This document shows positions 1-7,602 of a DNA stretch of 15,082 bases, in pieces. The position numbers and the translations under genes are program-made. Numbering within the stretch: the first letter of the stretch is position 1; each line of letters begins with the position of its first letter. Source of the stretch: Hungatella sp. UBA5982 (GTDB lineage: Bacteria; Bacillota; Clostridia; Lachnospirales; Lachnospiraceae); NCBI GenBank assembly GCA_002429965.1, contig DJBG01000129.1, forward strand, positions 11,834 through 26,915. Reading direction: 5' to 3'. Under the pieces are notes generated by a model. It was given only the letters and a program-made list of their open reading frames with translations. It was not told the DNA's origin and searched no databases.

Positions 1-212
1 TGTGATATCTTCATTGCATGAATCAGCGAAGGCAAATCTGTCATGTCTGCATAGATAAAATGAATCTTATCCTTCAGATGCTCCACATTCCCATAATCCA
101 CCACGCTTTTCCTTCTCATTATACCATAAACTTCATAGCTCTTCTCCAGCAGCAGTTCCGATAGATAAGAACCATCTTGTCCTGTTACACCTGTGATCAA
201 TGCTTTTTTCAT
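1..212 (-). CDS. gmd: GDP-mannose 4,6-dehydratase, 5' part only (runs off left edge)
   Basis: Only the first 70 codons are in the window; the gene continues past base 1. The enzyme is a short-chain dehydrogenase/reductase that converts GDP-D-mannose to GDP-4-keto-6-deoxy-D-mannose in the cytoplasm, the first committed step to GDP-fucose, GDP-rhamnose and related sugars. Seen: the family's N-terminal nucleotide-binding stretch [12 protein letters not shown] (residues 6-17), GIMRRKS where Gmd proteins have the NADP-selecting RR pair, and [10 protein letters not shown] matching the YGDxTDxxSL stretch. The ATG at 212 follows AGGAG with 8 bases between, and this ribosome binding site overlaps the stop of manC, 11 bp upstream, so the two are surely co-transcribed. 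Which 6-deoxyhexose results depends on the next gene, which is outside the window. Confidence 0.93.
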   Translation of the reverse strand, partial: MKKALITGVTGQDGSYLSELLLEKSYEVYGIMRRKSVVDYGNVEHLKDKIHFIYADMTDLPSLIHAMKIS

Positions 213-223
213 TGCCTTATCTC

Positions 224-1294
224 CTATACATATTCTTCCCTGTTGCATATTTTCAGGTTTTCAAGTACCTTCTTTATGTCTCCGGCATGGTCTTTTGAAC
301 AGATCAATGTGGCATCTTCTGTATCCACCACAATCATGTCATCTAAACCGACCGCAGCTATCAGCTTCTTTCCGCCTTGAATGATGCAGTTATGACTATT
401 CACGGTAATGATATTCCCATTTACCGCATTGCCAAACTCATTGGTCTTTTTTATCCGCTCCACGGCAAGCCAAGAACCTACGTCATCCCAGCCAAAAGTG
501 CCAAGAAGAATGTAAATACCCTCTGCCTTTTCCATGATTCCATAGTCAATGGACTGGGATTGGATTCCGCGAAACTCTTTTTCCAGAACTGCTTCTTCCT
601 GCTCAGTGCCGATGGCATCTTGAATCCGTTTCAGCGCATCATAGGTATCCGGCATAAATTTCCGAAAGTTTTTTAATATGGAGGAAACTTTCCATATGAA
701 CATACCGCTGTTCCATAGATATTCTTCCGTAGCCAAATATTCCTTTGCCATTTCCAAACTGGGCTTTTCCACAAAACGGTCTACCTTATAAGCATGTCCT
801 TCCATTATGTGAGAATCAAACTTAATATACCCATAGCCAGTTTCAGGATAGTCCGGCACAATCCCAATCGTAACCAGGTTATCGTTCTTTTCCGCCACCT
901 CGCAGGCATCCTGCAAAGTCCGTATAAACATCTGGTTGAACTTTATCAAGTGGTCCGATGGAAATACAAACATCATGGCATCATCATATTTTTTAGCTAT
1001 ATGCATAGCTCCAAGCCCGATGCATGGTGCCGTGTTACGCCCTACCGGCTCACAGAGAACGTTCTGCTCCGGAAGCCCCGGCAGTTGTTCCAGCACTAGC
1101 GATTTATATTCTTTGTTGGTAGCGATGTATACGTCCTCAAGTTTTACCATTGGAGATATACGCTCTACCGTCAACTGTATCATTGTCTTGCCGTCATCGG
1201 TCAATGACAAAAACTGTTTTGGCATATTTTTACGGCTCTTGGGCCAGAAACGTTCTCCCCGGCCGCCGGCCATAATAAGGGCTGTTGTGTTCAT
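224..1294 (-). CDS. manC: Mannose-1-phosphate guanylyltransferase (GDP-mannose pyrophosphorylase)
   Basis: Makes GDP-mannose from mannose-1-phosphate and GTP, feeding gmd directly downstream. Seen in the 356-residue product: the nucleotidyltransferase signature [14 protein letters not shown] (8-21) followed by [13 protein letters not shown] (82-90), FPSDH (111-115), the sugar-phosphate-binding FVEKP (174-178) and WNSGMF (194-199). The length matches the single-domain form; the C-terminal cupin phosphomannose isomerase domain of the two-domain enzymes is absent, so mannose-6-phosphate must come from elsewhere. The ATG at 1294 has a clear AAAGGAG site 9 bases upstream. Upstream lies a decayed gene and an insertion element, so manC either depends on readthrough through the scar or has its own promoter; I could not identify a convincing one. 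Confidence 0.95.
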   Translation of the reverse strand: MNTTALIMAGGRGERFWPKSRKNMPKQFLSLTDDGKTMIQLTVERISPMVKLEDVYIATNKEYKSLVLEQLPGLPEQNVLCEPVGRNTAPCIGLGAMHIAKKYDDAMMFVFPSDHLIKFNQMFIRTLQDACEVAEKNDNLVTIGIVPDYPETGYGYIKFDSHIMEGHAYKVDRFVEKPSLEMAKEYLATEEYLWNSGMFIWKVSSILKNFRKFMPDTYDALKRIQDAIGTEQEEAVLEKEFRGIQSQSIDYGIMEKAEGIYILLGTFGWDDVGSWLAVERIKKTNEFGNAVNGNIITVNSHNCIIQGGKKLIAAVGLDDMIVVDTEDATLICSKDHAGDIKKVLENLKICNREEYV

Positions 1295-1340
1295 TGGTAC
1301 CTTTCTCCTTTGTTCATCTTCTGGATATTGTAATCCGCCG

Positions 1341-1629
1341 CTACCTATAAAACGCTGTAATGATTTTATCTTCTACGACTCTTATTAACCTCAAATAATT
1401 CATAATACTTTCATTCGCACCATTTTCATAAACTGCAACAACTATATAATCATATTCGACTTCATTAATTATTGTTGGACTCACAATTTCCCTGTTTTCT
1501 TTATGTTTATAATTTATATGAACCCAGAAAATTATATTGCAGTATTGTGTATCTTTAATTTGTTCTATATAATGTACCAACACAACCCGCTTCGTAAAAG
1601 ACAACTCTACTATCCGGTTTTATTAACTT
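1341..1629 (-). pseudogene. Downstream part of an IS-interrupted gene: Rossmann-like module remnant
   Basis: This is a broken copy of the Rossmann-like module found in three intact neighbours. Reading from 1629, the frame gives KLIKPDSRVVFYEAGCVGTL, which resembles a VVIYGAGxVG nucleotide-binding loop. A frameshift around 1565-1600 then moves the reading into the frame that stays open to the TAG at 1341. That second part (KDTQYCNIIFW..., EVEYDYIVVAVYENG, VVEDKII) aligns with residues 23-91 of the FkbM-type protein (EKTQYCNVSYV, SEDYDYIIIALDSD, IDKKKIL). The only start available in this part is a TTG at 1604 with no good ribosome binding site, which argues for a remnant rather than a small gene. 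Its upstream half lies beyond the insertion element, at 2567-2701. Confidence 0.75.
1618..1629. repeat. 12-bp direct repeat, left copy flanking the IS remnant
   Basis: TTTTATTAACTT here is repeated exactly at 2567-2578, on the other side of the transposase remnant. On the minus strand both copies read AAG TTA ATA AAA (KLIK) in the same codon phase of the interrupted gene, as expected of a target-site duplication. The length is somewhat greater than I would expect for the IS982 family, and the sequence is AT-rich, so the duplication reading is inference. Confidence 0.6.
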
Positions 1630-1643
1630 AACTCGTTGTGCTA
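1627..1643. repeat. Imperfect terminal inverted repeat, left copy
   Basis: CTTAACTCGTTGTGCTA pairs as an inverted repeat with 2531-2547, which reads TTTAACCTGTTGTACTA on the minus strand. I count 13 of 17 matches, with weaker similarity further outward. The position at the edges of the transposase remnant fits degraded IS ends. The left end overlaps the direct repeat by 3 bases and appears to have lost the roughly 20 outer bases still seen on the right. Confidence 0.5.
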
Positions 1644-2456
1644 TTTCAATTACAGGATAGACATTGTTTACCAGCCTGGTGCATAAGCCCTGAAAGCTTT
1701 TTGTCACTACTTTTTCAGCATTTAGTTACCCGCTCAATTGGGAAAATACCATTTCCACTCTTCGGCGCAGCCGGAATATTAATTATCGTACTGCTTTTAG
1801 CCAATCATTCTTGCTGTTGGAACGCATCGAGGCACCAGACAGATTCCTTGAGCATTCATCTCCTGGGATAAAGTTTCTCCAACGTAGCCTTTAACACCAT
1901 GTACTACGATATCCACTTGATTTATGACAATCACACGCAGCCCTTCTCTATGATCAATAGGTCACTTCAAAAGCTGTTATAAAACCTTCCAGTGTGATCA
2001 GCGCATATACTTTATAACCAAAATAGGTCTCCTTTTAGATGGATATTTTCCATAGTCAGTACCGTCGTTATGGAAAGTTATCTATCACGAAATACTGTCT
2101 GAAGGGTATAGAAAATGAAGAAAGCAGTCTTTGGCGAAGGAGTTCTGCCACCTGGAGAAGAGCTCTTCTTGTCCGGTCAAAACGGCTCCTTCTACAAAGA
2201 CTCGGGAACAGGGGGCGGTAATTTTTCTTATAAAAGAATACCAAGCATTCTCCGAATCAACCCCGGCAAGTACACCGCAAATGCTGATAGTAATAATTTC
2301 CGGATCAGAAGGTTTCGCATCCAGGACATGCTGCCTTGCAGAAATATTTGGTGGAGCAAATTGCTTATACAGATCATCAATCATAACAAAAACAGCTAAA
2401 ATAAATTCTTCAAAAGTTTCGATTGTAGTGGTATGATTACCTTGGAACTTCAACAT
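1640..2456 (-). pseudogene. IS982-family transposase, multiply frameshifted
   Basis: The original start is the ATG at 2456 (MLKFQGNH), preceded by a strong AAAGGAGG. The first 78 codons are intact, with IDDLYKQF, ISARQHVLDAK and ENAWYSFIRK. At the A5 run 2222-2226 one base is missing; the next frame continues NYRPLFPSLCRRSRFDRTRRA and on to QYFVIDNFP, then meets stops near 2065. Further pieces appear in changing frames: ETYFGYKVYALITLEGF (about 2030-1980), PIDHREGLRVIVINQVDIVV, GVKGYVGETLSQEMNAQGIC and CVPTARMIG (about 1955-1800), RLRRRVEMVFS near 1745 and LNAEKV near 1720. These match the order of an IS982 DDE transposase (DxxP, FGYK, TPxxxDDRE, KGYxGE). Several frameshifts and internal stops make it certainly inactive. 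Confidence 0.85.
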
Positions 2457-2530
2457 AATGATGCCTCCTTTCAGATTTGTATGCCCACAAATATGATAGC
2501 ACATTTTGTTGAAATTTCTTTATTGTTATC

Positions 2531-2547
2531 TAGTACAACAGGTTAAA
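2531..2547. repeat. Imperfect terminal inverted repeat, right copy
   Basis: On the minus strand it reads TTTAACCTGTTGTACTA and matches the left copy at 1627-1643 in 13 of 17 positions. It lies about 75 bases upstream of the transposase start, a normal position for the transposase-proximal end of the element. Confidence 0.5.
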
Positions 2548-2566
2548 TCAAATGGGAATATCCATT

Positions 2567-2578
2567 TTTTATTAACTT
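2567..2578. repeat. 12-bp direct repeat, right copy flanking the IS remnant
   Basis: Exact second copy of TTTTATTAACTT (see 1618-1629). Here it closes the upstream half of the interrupted gene, which reads IFQELKLIK in the minus-strand frame before the element begins. Confidence 0.6.
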
Positions 2579-2701
2579 CAATTCTTGGAATATTTTTTGT
2601 GTTATTATGTTGAAATCAAAATTCTGCATAGTTCGGAATCCTATTTTACTTTTTAACTTTCTCCACTTAAAAAGTTGTTTAGCTCGGATAAATTCATAAA
2701 A
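2567..2701 (-). pseudogene. Upstream part of the IS-interrupted gene
   Basis: From 2701 down to the direct repeat one minus-strand frame is open and protein-like: FYEFIRAKQLFKWRKLKSK, then IGFRTMQNFDFNIITQKIF and QELKLIK. Joining it across one copy of the 12-bp repeat to the piece at 1629 keeps the frame and gives ELKLIK-PDSRVVFYEAGCVG, the usual run-in to a Rossmann-like module. This half lacks a proper start in its own frame. A good start signal (GGGAGG, then ATG at 2697) is present but in another frame, giving MNLSELNNFLSGES and a stop after 14 codons. The gene was therefore probably already truncated by a deletion or frameshift near its 5' end. The frame is the same as that of the FkbM-type gene directly upstream, separated only by that gene's TAG. 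The original function is unknown. Confidence 0.5.
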
Positions 2702-2707
2702 TCCTCC

Positions 2708-3910
2708 CTATTTAATCAAAAATATGTCTGTATATGTGTAATTTATGTATTCGTTTGCCAATATGCCCAATTCCTCTATCGGACGTACACCGTCTCCTGA
2801 ACGATGTTTGCCGATATCAATAAAACCTGTGTATATGTCCTTTAACGAGTTTAATAGCGAATCTAAACCGCCTACCCTTCGCATCTCATCTGGCCAAAAC
2901 TCAATTAATAAGGGAATCTTTCTAGATTGCAATAATTTTTTAGCACCATCCAAGACAAAACCCTCATGTCCCTGTGTATCTATCCAGATATATTTAACAT
3001 CATCAAAAGACATTTGTTGGCCCGAAAAATATTCTTCCAGAGTTTTTAATTCAATCTGCTCAAAATTACCTCCAACTTCTTTGTCATGATTTAATTGTAT
3101 TCTGTGATCGCCCATATTATTGTCACTTAATGCCAACTCTGATATTCCGCTTACATTTGAAATACCAATATTCTCAAGCACTATGTCCTTGCTAATATCA
3201 ATATTATTGATAGCACAGTTTGCCCGAAAAATCTTGCAATTATCTATAGAAGGCTCAAACGCAACTACTTTTGTAATGAAATCTCTTTCTTTTTTTACAG
3301 GAATGCTTGTTGTGCCAACATTACCCCCTATATCCAGAAAGATTCCCTCTTGTAAACCACTTTTATAGTAATATTTTTCTGATAAAGAGAAATATAAGTC
3401 AATATCATCTTTTTGGTAAGATTCATCCTTATTTCTAAACATGATATCAGAAATCCCACCTGTATCTTTGCTGTCAAACAACCATCTGTATCCTTGTGCA
3501 TCTTCAACGCTGACAAATGGCATAACGCTCCTTGCCTTTTGATATTTTTCTTCCTCTAAACTTATTACATTCGGATAACAACTTTTGAATTCCCTATCTA
3601 TAATTTCAGCCATAGTACATGATAGTTTATAGTGTGATAGGATTTTTTTCTTATCAATCCCCATAGAAACAAGCATTTCTTCTACTTCATTTTTTATTTC
3701 ATCGGAATCAAGTGCAATAATAATATAATCGTAATCTTCAGACATCCTAAGTCTATCAACTGGGAATATCTTATATCTACACTCCGAAAGATTCATATAA
3801 TTTCTATCTACTACATATGAAACATTACAGTATTGGGTTTTTTCAATTAGAGCTAATATTTTCTTACCTCTATTCCCCATTCCATATATTACAATATCTT
3901 TATTTTCCAT
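2708..3910 (-). CDS. FkbM-family methyltransferase with N-terminal Rossmann-like module
   Basis: A 400-residue two-part protein. Residues 1-92 form a Rossmann-like nucleotide-binding module: DIVIYGMGNRGKKIL (5-19), a VVDRN turn (33-37), the acidic DYDYIIIALDSD strand (59-70) and MGIDKKKIL (83-91). Residues about 170-345 are an FkbM-type S-adenosylmethionine methyltransferase: FLDIGGNVGTTS (191-202), VVAFEPS (215-221) with the acidic ribose-binding residue, and WIDTQGHEG (309-317). FkbM enzymes methylate hydroxyl groups of sugars and related compounds, so this one probably O-methylates a residue of the surface glycan or its precursor. The module may bind a nucleotide-sugar or dock the enzyme to partners. 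The ATG at 3910 has only a modest GGAG upstream. It is 57 bp from the preceding glycosyltransferase gene; nothing notable lies between them. Confidence 0.88.
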   Translation of the reverse strand: MENKDIVIYGMGNRGKKILALIEKTQYCNVSYVVDRNYMNLSECRYKIFPVDRLRMSEDYDYIIIALDSDEIKNEVEEMLVSMGIDKKKILSHYKLSCTMAEIIDREFKSCYPNVISLEEEKYQKARSVMPFVSVEDAQGYRWLFDSKDTGGISDIMFRNKDESYQKDDIDLYFSLSEKYYYKSGLQEGIFLDIGGNVGTTSIPVKKERDFITKVVAFEPSIDNCKIFRANCAINNIDISKDIVLENIGISNVSGISELALSDNNMGDHRIQLNHDKEVGGNFEQIELKTLEEYFSGQQMSFDDVKYIWIDTQGHEGFVLDGAKKLLQSRKIPLLIEFWPDEMRRVGGLDSLLNSLKDIYTGFIDIGKHRSGDGVRPIEELGILANEYINYTYTDIFLIK

Positions 3911-3967
3911 ATAAACGCTCCAAATCCTTGATATTTGTTTTATGCTCTCACAAGCGATTATAAGACA

Positions 3968-5113
3968 TTAAATATTACCTACCATCTGATACACACTTTC
4001 AACTTGACCTGCTGTCTTTTCCCATGAAAATCGCTTTGCCTGAACAAATCCTTTTACAATCATATCTTTTCTTAAACTCTCTGAAGACACGACACGTTCT
4101 ATTTCATATGCAAGTTGTTCTTCATTATAAGCATTAACGTATACAACTGCATCACCACCGACTTCCGGCAAAGAAGTATTATCTGCTGTGATAACAGTAC
4201 ATCCGCAAGCCATTGCTTCCAGAACAGGAATACCGAAGCCCTCGCAAATTGACGGAAACACAAAACAAAGCGCATTTGATATAAGTCTACGTTTTGTTTC
4301 TATATCAACATAACCCGGCAGAACAATTCGCTTGTTAAATGGCGAATTACTGATTGCAACTTTGATCTGCTCCCAATACTCATTGTCCCACACAGGCTTA
4401 CCAGCAAGCACAAGTTTTAATTCTCTATACTTGTCAGCAATAGAATTAAATGCCTTAATAATTCTGACAATATTTTTGTTTGTTTCAAATGCACCGAGAT
4501 ATAACAGATATTCACCCTCAACAATATACGAAGCTTTTTCCTTGTCAGGGAAAATATTTTCTTCATCATATGATAAATAGGCAACACTAATTCTTTCAGA
4601 AGGAACTGATGTAAACTCCAATATTTGTGAGCGAGCCGATTCAGAATCTGCTATGATATAAGGTTGAACCTTTTCTATCCGTGCAAGCGACATATCCAAC
4701 AGCTCTGATGCATGTGCCGAAATCATACCAGGATGCGATCTCCAAATGATATCATGAATTGTAACAATCATTTTGCCATCGAGTTTCAGAGGAATTGATA
4801 CCGGACTAGTAAAATGGTAAACCCCTCCCCTTGTACGAGTCCAATCATTGTAGCTTGTAAGCCATACATTGTCATCACGAGATGCAATGCGGTAATCCAA
4901 ATCGTTACATTCTCTAAATGGCACACCGAACTTGCCAAAATACTTCTCTGCTCTTTCTAAATTCCCGACCTCTCGATTATAGTCAAAAAATGTCAGTTCG
5001 TAATCAAACATATTACGGCGCAGCAGAGCTTGAATGAGATTAATAGAATAATGTCCTACACCTCGCGGCTGTGGATGTCCTACTGCGTGCTGGGCTTCTA
5101 GAATGACTTTCAT
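3968..5113 (-). CDS. GT4-family glycosyltransferase (MtfB/WbaZ-like)
   Basis: A 381-residue retaining glycosyltransferase with GT-B fold, acting in the cytoplasm on a lipid-linked intermediate. Seen: the N-terminal RGVGHYSINLIQALL (17-31), TIHDIIWRSHPG (118-129), SESARSQILEF (157-167), YLLYLGAFETNKNI (202-215), PGYVDIETKRRLI (266-278) and the donor-binding EX7E region FPSICEGFGIPVLEAMACG (286-304), then SLPEVGGDA. This motif order is that of the GT4 subfamily holding mannosyl- and rhamnosyltransferases, which fits the GDP-mannose genes downstream, but the donor cannot be read from the sequence. The start ATG at 5113 overlaps the stop of the preceding gene (ATGA, 4 bp) and follows GGAGG, so the two are translationally coupled. 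Confidence 0.92.
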   Translation of the reverse strand: MKVILEAQHAVGHPQPRGVGHYSINLIQALLRRNMFDYELTFFDYNREVGNLERAEKYFGKFGVPFRECNDLDYRIASRDDNVWLTSYNDWTRTRGGVYHFTSPVSIPLKLDGKMIVTIHDIIWRSHPGMISAHASELLDMSLARIEKVQPYIIADSESARSQILEFTSVPSERISVAYLSYDEENIFPDKEKASYIVEGEYLLYLGAFETNKNIVRIIKAFNSIADKYRELKLVLAGKPVWDNEYWEQIKVAISNSPFNKRIVLPGYVDIETKRRLISNALCFVFPSICEGFGIPVLEAMACGCTVITADNTSLPEVGGDAVVYVNAYNEEQLAYEIERVVSSESLRKDMIVKGFVQAKRFSWEKTAGQVESVYQMVGNI

Positions 5114-6771
5114 AGCCCTACCTCCATCTGAAGCATGTCAATGTCGATATGGTACGGAACACAACCTTTTCCGTCAGATAATCGGAATAATTGAATACCG
5201 TACATGCCAATTACAATATGGTCAGGTTTTAGACCCATAGCCAGAAAATCCTTAATTGGATCTGTGAAATTAGCAAGTGCAAATATAATGATACAATCAT
5301 TATCTCGGACAATTTCCTCAGTAGAACATTGTATACTTATATCATTTATTTGTTTGCCCCATTTCGCTTCATCCTTGTCAATAAATGCTATTGGTTTTAC
5401 ACCCCTGCTTTGCAAAAAAGATAGACAAGATCTGCCCCATTCTCCAGCCCCATAAATATAAATCCTCCCGTCAGGAATAAACGAAGGCTGTTCTATGTAT
5501 TGAATAATTTTCATCTCAGAAGGTAAAACAAAATTATCTCGCAGCTCTATTGACAAATTCTGCTCTACGTAAGAAATCACTTTCATTGCACAATTACGCC
5601 AAGTATAGCTATTCAGGTACAAATTATACGCATTATTAGCAATATTATCACATTCTTTGGCACTTAGCACTGAAAAGCGGCGTATGTTTTCCGACAAAGC
5701 ATCTTTTTCTGTTATTATACAGTTAATACTATCCTTAACTGTAATGCCGCGTGCACCGAATTCTGTACATATAACAGGAATGCCCGATGCGAAATATTCC
5801 AGCATTTTAATGTTCAAGCCAGAACCTCCCACGATTGGATTCAATGCAAAATCGCATGTTTCAAGCAAACTGGATTTTTCAGCATCAGAAATAAAACCTA
5901 ACACATTAACATTTGAAGGCAATAAATCCAAGTTCATCTTGGTACCTACCGAACCGGCAATATTGAACACTATGTCAGGAAAATCCCGTGCTACCTCTGC
6001 AATTTGATTTGCCGCAGCAACTGCAACCTGTGCACTGCTTGAAATATATAAACCAGAATTTTTACTGCTTCCTGCTTTTGCCCTTCGCTCGCTCGGCAAG
6101 ACAAAGCGAATTGCTTCTGCATCATATCCTGCCGATATATTGAGCATTTTCTCATCAGCCACATCATAAAGTTCATGGAAACGTTTAGCATCACTTTCTG
6201 TTATAGTCAGAATTAAATCACTATTGCAGCAACATTCCTTTTCAAGTTCAAATACCTCGTCATATATTGTATTTGGTACCTGATAGACTCCCCAAGTTGC
6301 ACATTTGTAATCGTACTCTACATTTTGTGCACGATACCATACCGCCATATCTGCCCTGTTTTCGGCTGCTGCTCTTACCAGATGATATGTATATGCGTGC
6401 TCAGCTATAATAATGGAAGAATTTTTTGATATTTCACACAACTGTTTCACAATTTCAGAGCAGTGGTGGCCATCTCTGACAATTGACATGACATAGGTTG
6501 GTTCGCAACTCATTTTGACTTGATATTCTCTTTGAAGTTCCATATCCATTTTCTCTAAATCACCAGGACACGTGAGAGATACTATTTTAAGGTGTTGTGT
6601 TAAATCCAGACTCGGAACCAGTGCATTTCTGCGAAATCCGCTTAAGCATACAACAGTTATGTCGAACCACTCCGACAATGCCTTATAAAAATCCCGTGTC
6701 GCCAACTTGCCACCATTATTAAACGGAAATACAGAATAATAATTTACTACAGTAATATGTGGTCTTGACAT
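5110..6771 (-). CDS. Glycosyltransferase fused to a C-terminal Rossmann-like module
   Basis: At 553 residues it is longer than an ordinary GT4 enzyme. The N-terminal about 400 residues are a GT-B glycosyltransferase: ITVVNYYSVFPFNNGGKLA (6-24) is the acceptor-side nucleotide-fold start, WYRAQNVEYDY (145-155) is typical of this group, and NPIVGGSGLNIKMLEYFASG (311-330) with PVICTEFGARG (332-342) is the donor-binding site. Residues 436-525 are a separate Rossmann-like module: RIYIYGAGEWGRSCLSFL, then PIAFIDKDEAKWG, DNDCIIIFALAN and GLKPDHIVIG. The same module occurs at the N-terminus of the FkbM-type and radical SAM proteins in this block. The ATG at 6771 has AAAGGGG upstream, and 12 bp separate it from the preceding methyltransferase. 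Donor and acceptor are not predictable. Confidence 0.87.
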   Translation of the reverse strand: MSRPHITVVNYYSVFPFNNGGKLATRDFYKALSEWFDITVVCLSGFRRNALVPSLDLTQHLKIVSLTCPGDLEKMDMELQREYQVKMSCEPTYVMSIVRDGHHCSEIVKQLCEISKNSSIIIAEHAYTYHLVRAAAENRADMAVWYRAQNVEYDYKCATWGVYQVPNTIYDEVFELEKECCCNSDLILTITESDAKRFHELYDVADEKMLNISAGYDAEAIRFVLPSERRAKAGSSKNSGLYISSSAQVAVAAANQIAEVARDFPDIVFNIAGSVGTKMNLDLLPSNVNVLGFISDAEKSSLLETCDFALNPIVGGSGLNIKMLEYFASGIPVICTEFGARGITVKDSINCIITEKDALSENIRRFSVLSAKECDNIANNAYNLYLNSYTWRNCAMKVISYVEQNLSIELRDNFVLPSEMKIIQYIEQPSFIPDGRIYIYGAGEWGRSCLSFLQSRGVKPIAFIDKDEAKWGKQINDISIQCSTEEIVRDNDCIIIFALANFTDPIKDFLAMGLKPDHIVIGMYGIQLFRLSDGKGCVPYHIDIDMLQMEVGL

Positions 6772-6783
6772 AGTATGCCCCTT

Positions 6784-7572
6784 TCAGCAAGCCGCCAATT
6801 TCTCCAAGCAAATTTTCAATCCTGAAACACCAACGTCAGATAACGTGTGCCCTGCTGCTATAATTTTATTGGCCATCTCAGGTGTGAGTTCATTTTTCTT
6901 TGTTATAGAAAAACGCGAAAAACGCACTTGCTCACTATACAACCTAACTGCCATTCCACATCTGTGAACTGCATTCACAAGTTCAGTCTTAGACTTGCGG
7001 TTAATTATGTTAGAATGGTAAATAAATTCCAGGATTTGTCCCTTTAGACTTTCATTGACATTCAATGATTTCAAGTGTGCCCTCATCTCAATTTCCGACA
7101 TATACAAATGCCCCCATGGTGGGATCAAAGCTAAGTGCTCTTCATTCCAATTGTTATCTTCTGGAGCAACAAAATGGTGTCCTATAATAGATGTCCAAAT
7201 CGGCGAAAAACTGGTGTAGAACCTCCCATAGGGTTTCAAAACCCGCTTTATCTCAGAAAGAGCTTTATCTGTGTCATAAATATGCTCAAGTGTTGAAACA
7301 CTTATAATCGCATCAAAGCTATTATCGGGAAAATCAAGTAGTTCTGCATCACCGGACATAACTTTCCAATTGCGTCCTGAACTCTCACCTGCATTCCACC
7401 AACTATCTAAACCAGGGTCAATCCCCACAATCAATTCAGGAGAGTAGTACTTTGCAATGTACTTTAATAAATCACCATTACCGCATCCAACTTCAAGTAT
7501 CTGCTTTCCATCAAAGGAAACCCACTTGCTTATTTCATCTGCAAGCAGTCTGTTTTGAATATCAATAGTCAT
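6784..7572 (-). CDS. Class I SAM-dependent methyltransferase (paralogue 1)
   Basis: A 262-residue methyltransferase of the Methyltransf_11 type. Seen: SAM-binding motif ILEVGCGNGDLLKYI (25-39), GIDPG with the ribose-contacting acidic residue (50-54), SGDAELLDFPDNSFDAIIS (73-91), LEHIYD (95-100) and SEIKRVLKPYGRFY (106-119). The C-terminal part (PPWGHLYM and onward) is shared with the gene just upstream, and the two are clear full-length paralogues. It probably methylates a sugar or alditol of the polymer; the target is unknown. I place the start at the ATG at 7572 because AGGAGG lies 6 bases before it. The ATG at 7587 would put that site inside the gene and has no ribosome binding site of its own. 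It lies 30 bp after the paralogue. Confidence 0.88.
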   Translation of the reverse strand: MTIDIQNRLLADEISKWVSFDGKQILEVGCGNGDLLKYIAKYYSPELIVGIDPGLDSWWNAGESSGRNWKVMSGDAELLDFPDNSFDAIISVSTLEHIYDTDKALSEIKRVLKPYGRFYTSFSPIWTSIIGHHFVAPEDNNWNEEHLALIPPWGHLYMSEIEMRAHLKSLNVNESLKGQILEFIYHSNIINRKSKTELVNAVHRCGMAVRLYSEQVRFSRFSITKKNELTPEMANKIIAAGHTLSDVGVSGLKICLEKLAAC

Positions 7573-7578
7573 TCGTAT

Positions 7579-7584
7579 CCTCCT
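7579..7584 (-). promoter_or_regulatory. Ribosome binding site deciding the start at 7572
   Basis: AGGAGG on the minus strand, with 6 bases between it and the ATG at 7572. An in-frame ATG at 7587 is upstream of this site and would read it as codons, so the downstream ATG is preferred. Confidence 0.8.
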
Positions 7585-7602
7585 CATCTATTGCCTACCG
7601 AG

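Larger units (their letters stand above)
1630..2566 (-). mobile_element. Degenerate IS982-family insertion sequence
   Basis: A stretch of about 0.94 kb between two copies of a 12-bp direct repeat, holding one decayed transposase gene and imperfect inverted terminal repeats (1627-1643 and 2531-2547). The size fits IS982-family elements, roughly 1 kb with a single DDE transposase gene. It cannot transpose by itself because the transposase is broken in several places. It sits inside another surface-polysaccharide gene, parts of which are recognisable on both sides. The boundaries are set by the direct repeat and may be off by up to about 20 bases on the left. Confidence 0.75.

Noticed and set aside
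936..1388. Plus-strand open frame of 150 codons opposite manC.
   Set aside because: It lies almost wholly opposite a well-supported manC gene and has a low-complexity, non-protein-like translation.
1360..1395. AT-rich TTGAGG...GATAAA stretch upstream of manC, considered as its promoter.
   Set aside because: The match is weak and lies within the old coding remnant; manC may have its own promoter, but I cannot place it from sequence alone.
1638..1871. Plus-strand open frame of 77 codons in the insertion element region.
   Set aside because: It is the antisense shadow of the decayed transposase, without a ribosome binding site or recognisable protein features.
2220..2230. A run of five A residues in the transposase gene where a -1 shift would join the two main frames, as in programmed frameshifting.
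   Set aside because: The frame reached by the shift hits stops near 2065, and the rest of the transposase is scattered over further frames, so this is ordinary decay rather than programmed recoding.
2648..2675. Inverted repeat (ACTTTTTAA / TTAAAAAGT, 10-base loop) downstream of the FkbM-type gene, considered as a terminator.
   Set aside because: The stem has almost no G-C pairs and no U-tract follows on the minus strand; it also lies inside the protein-like frame of the interrupted gene.
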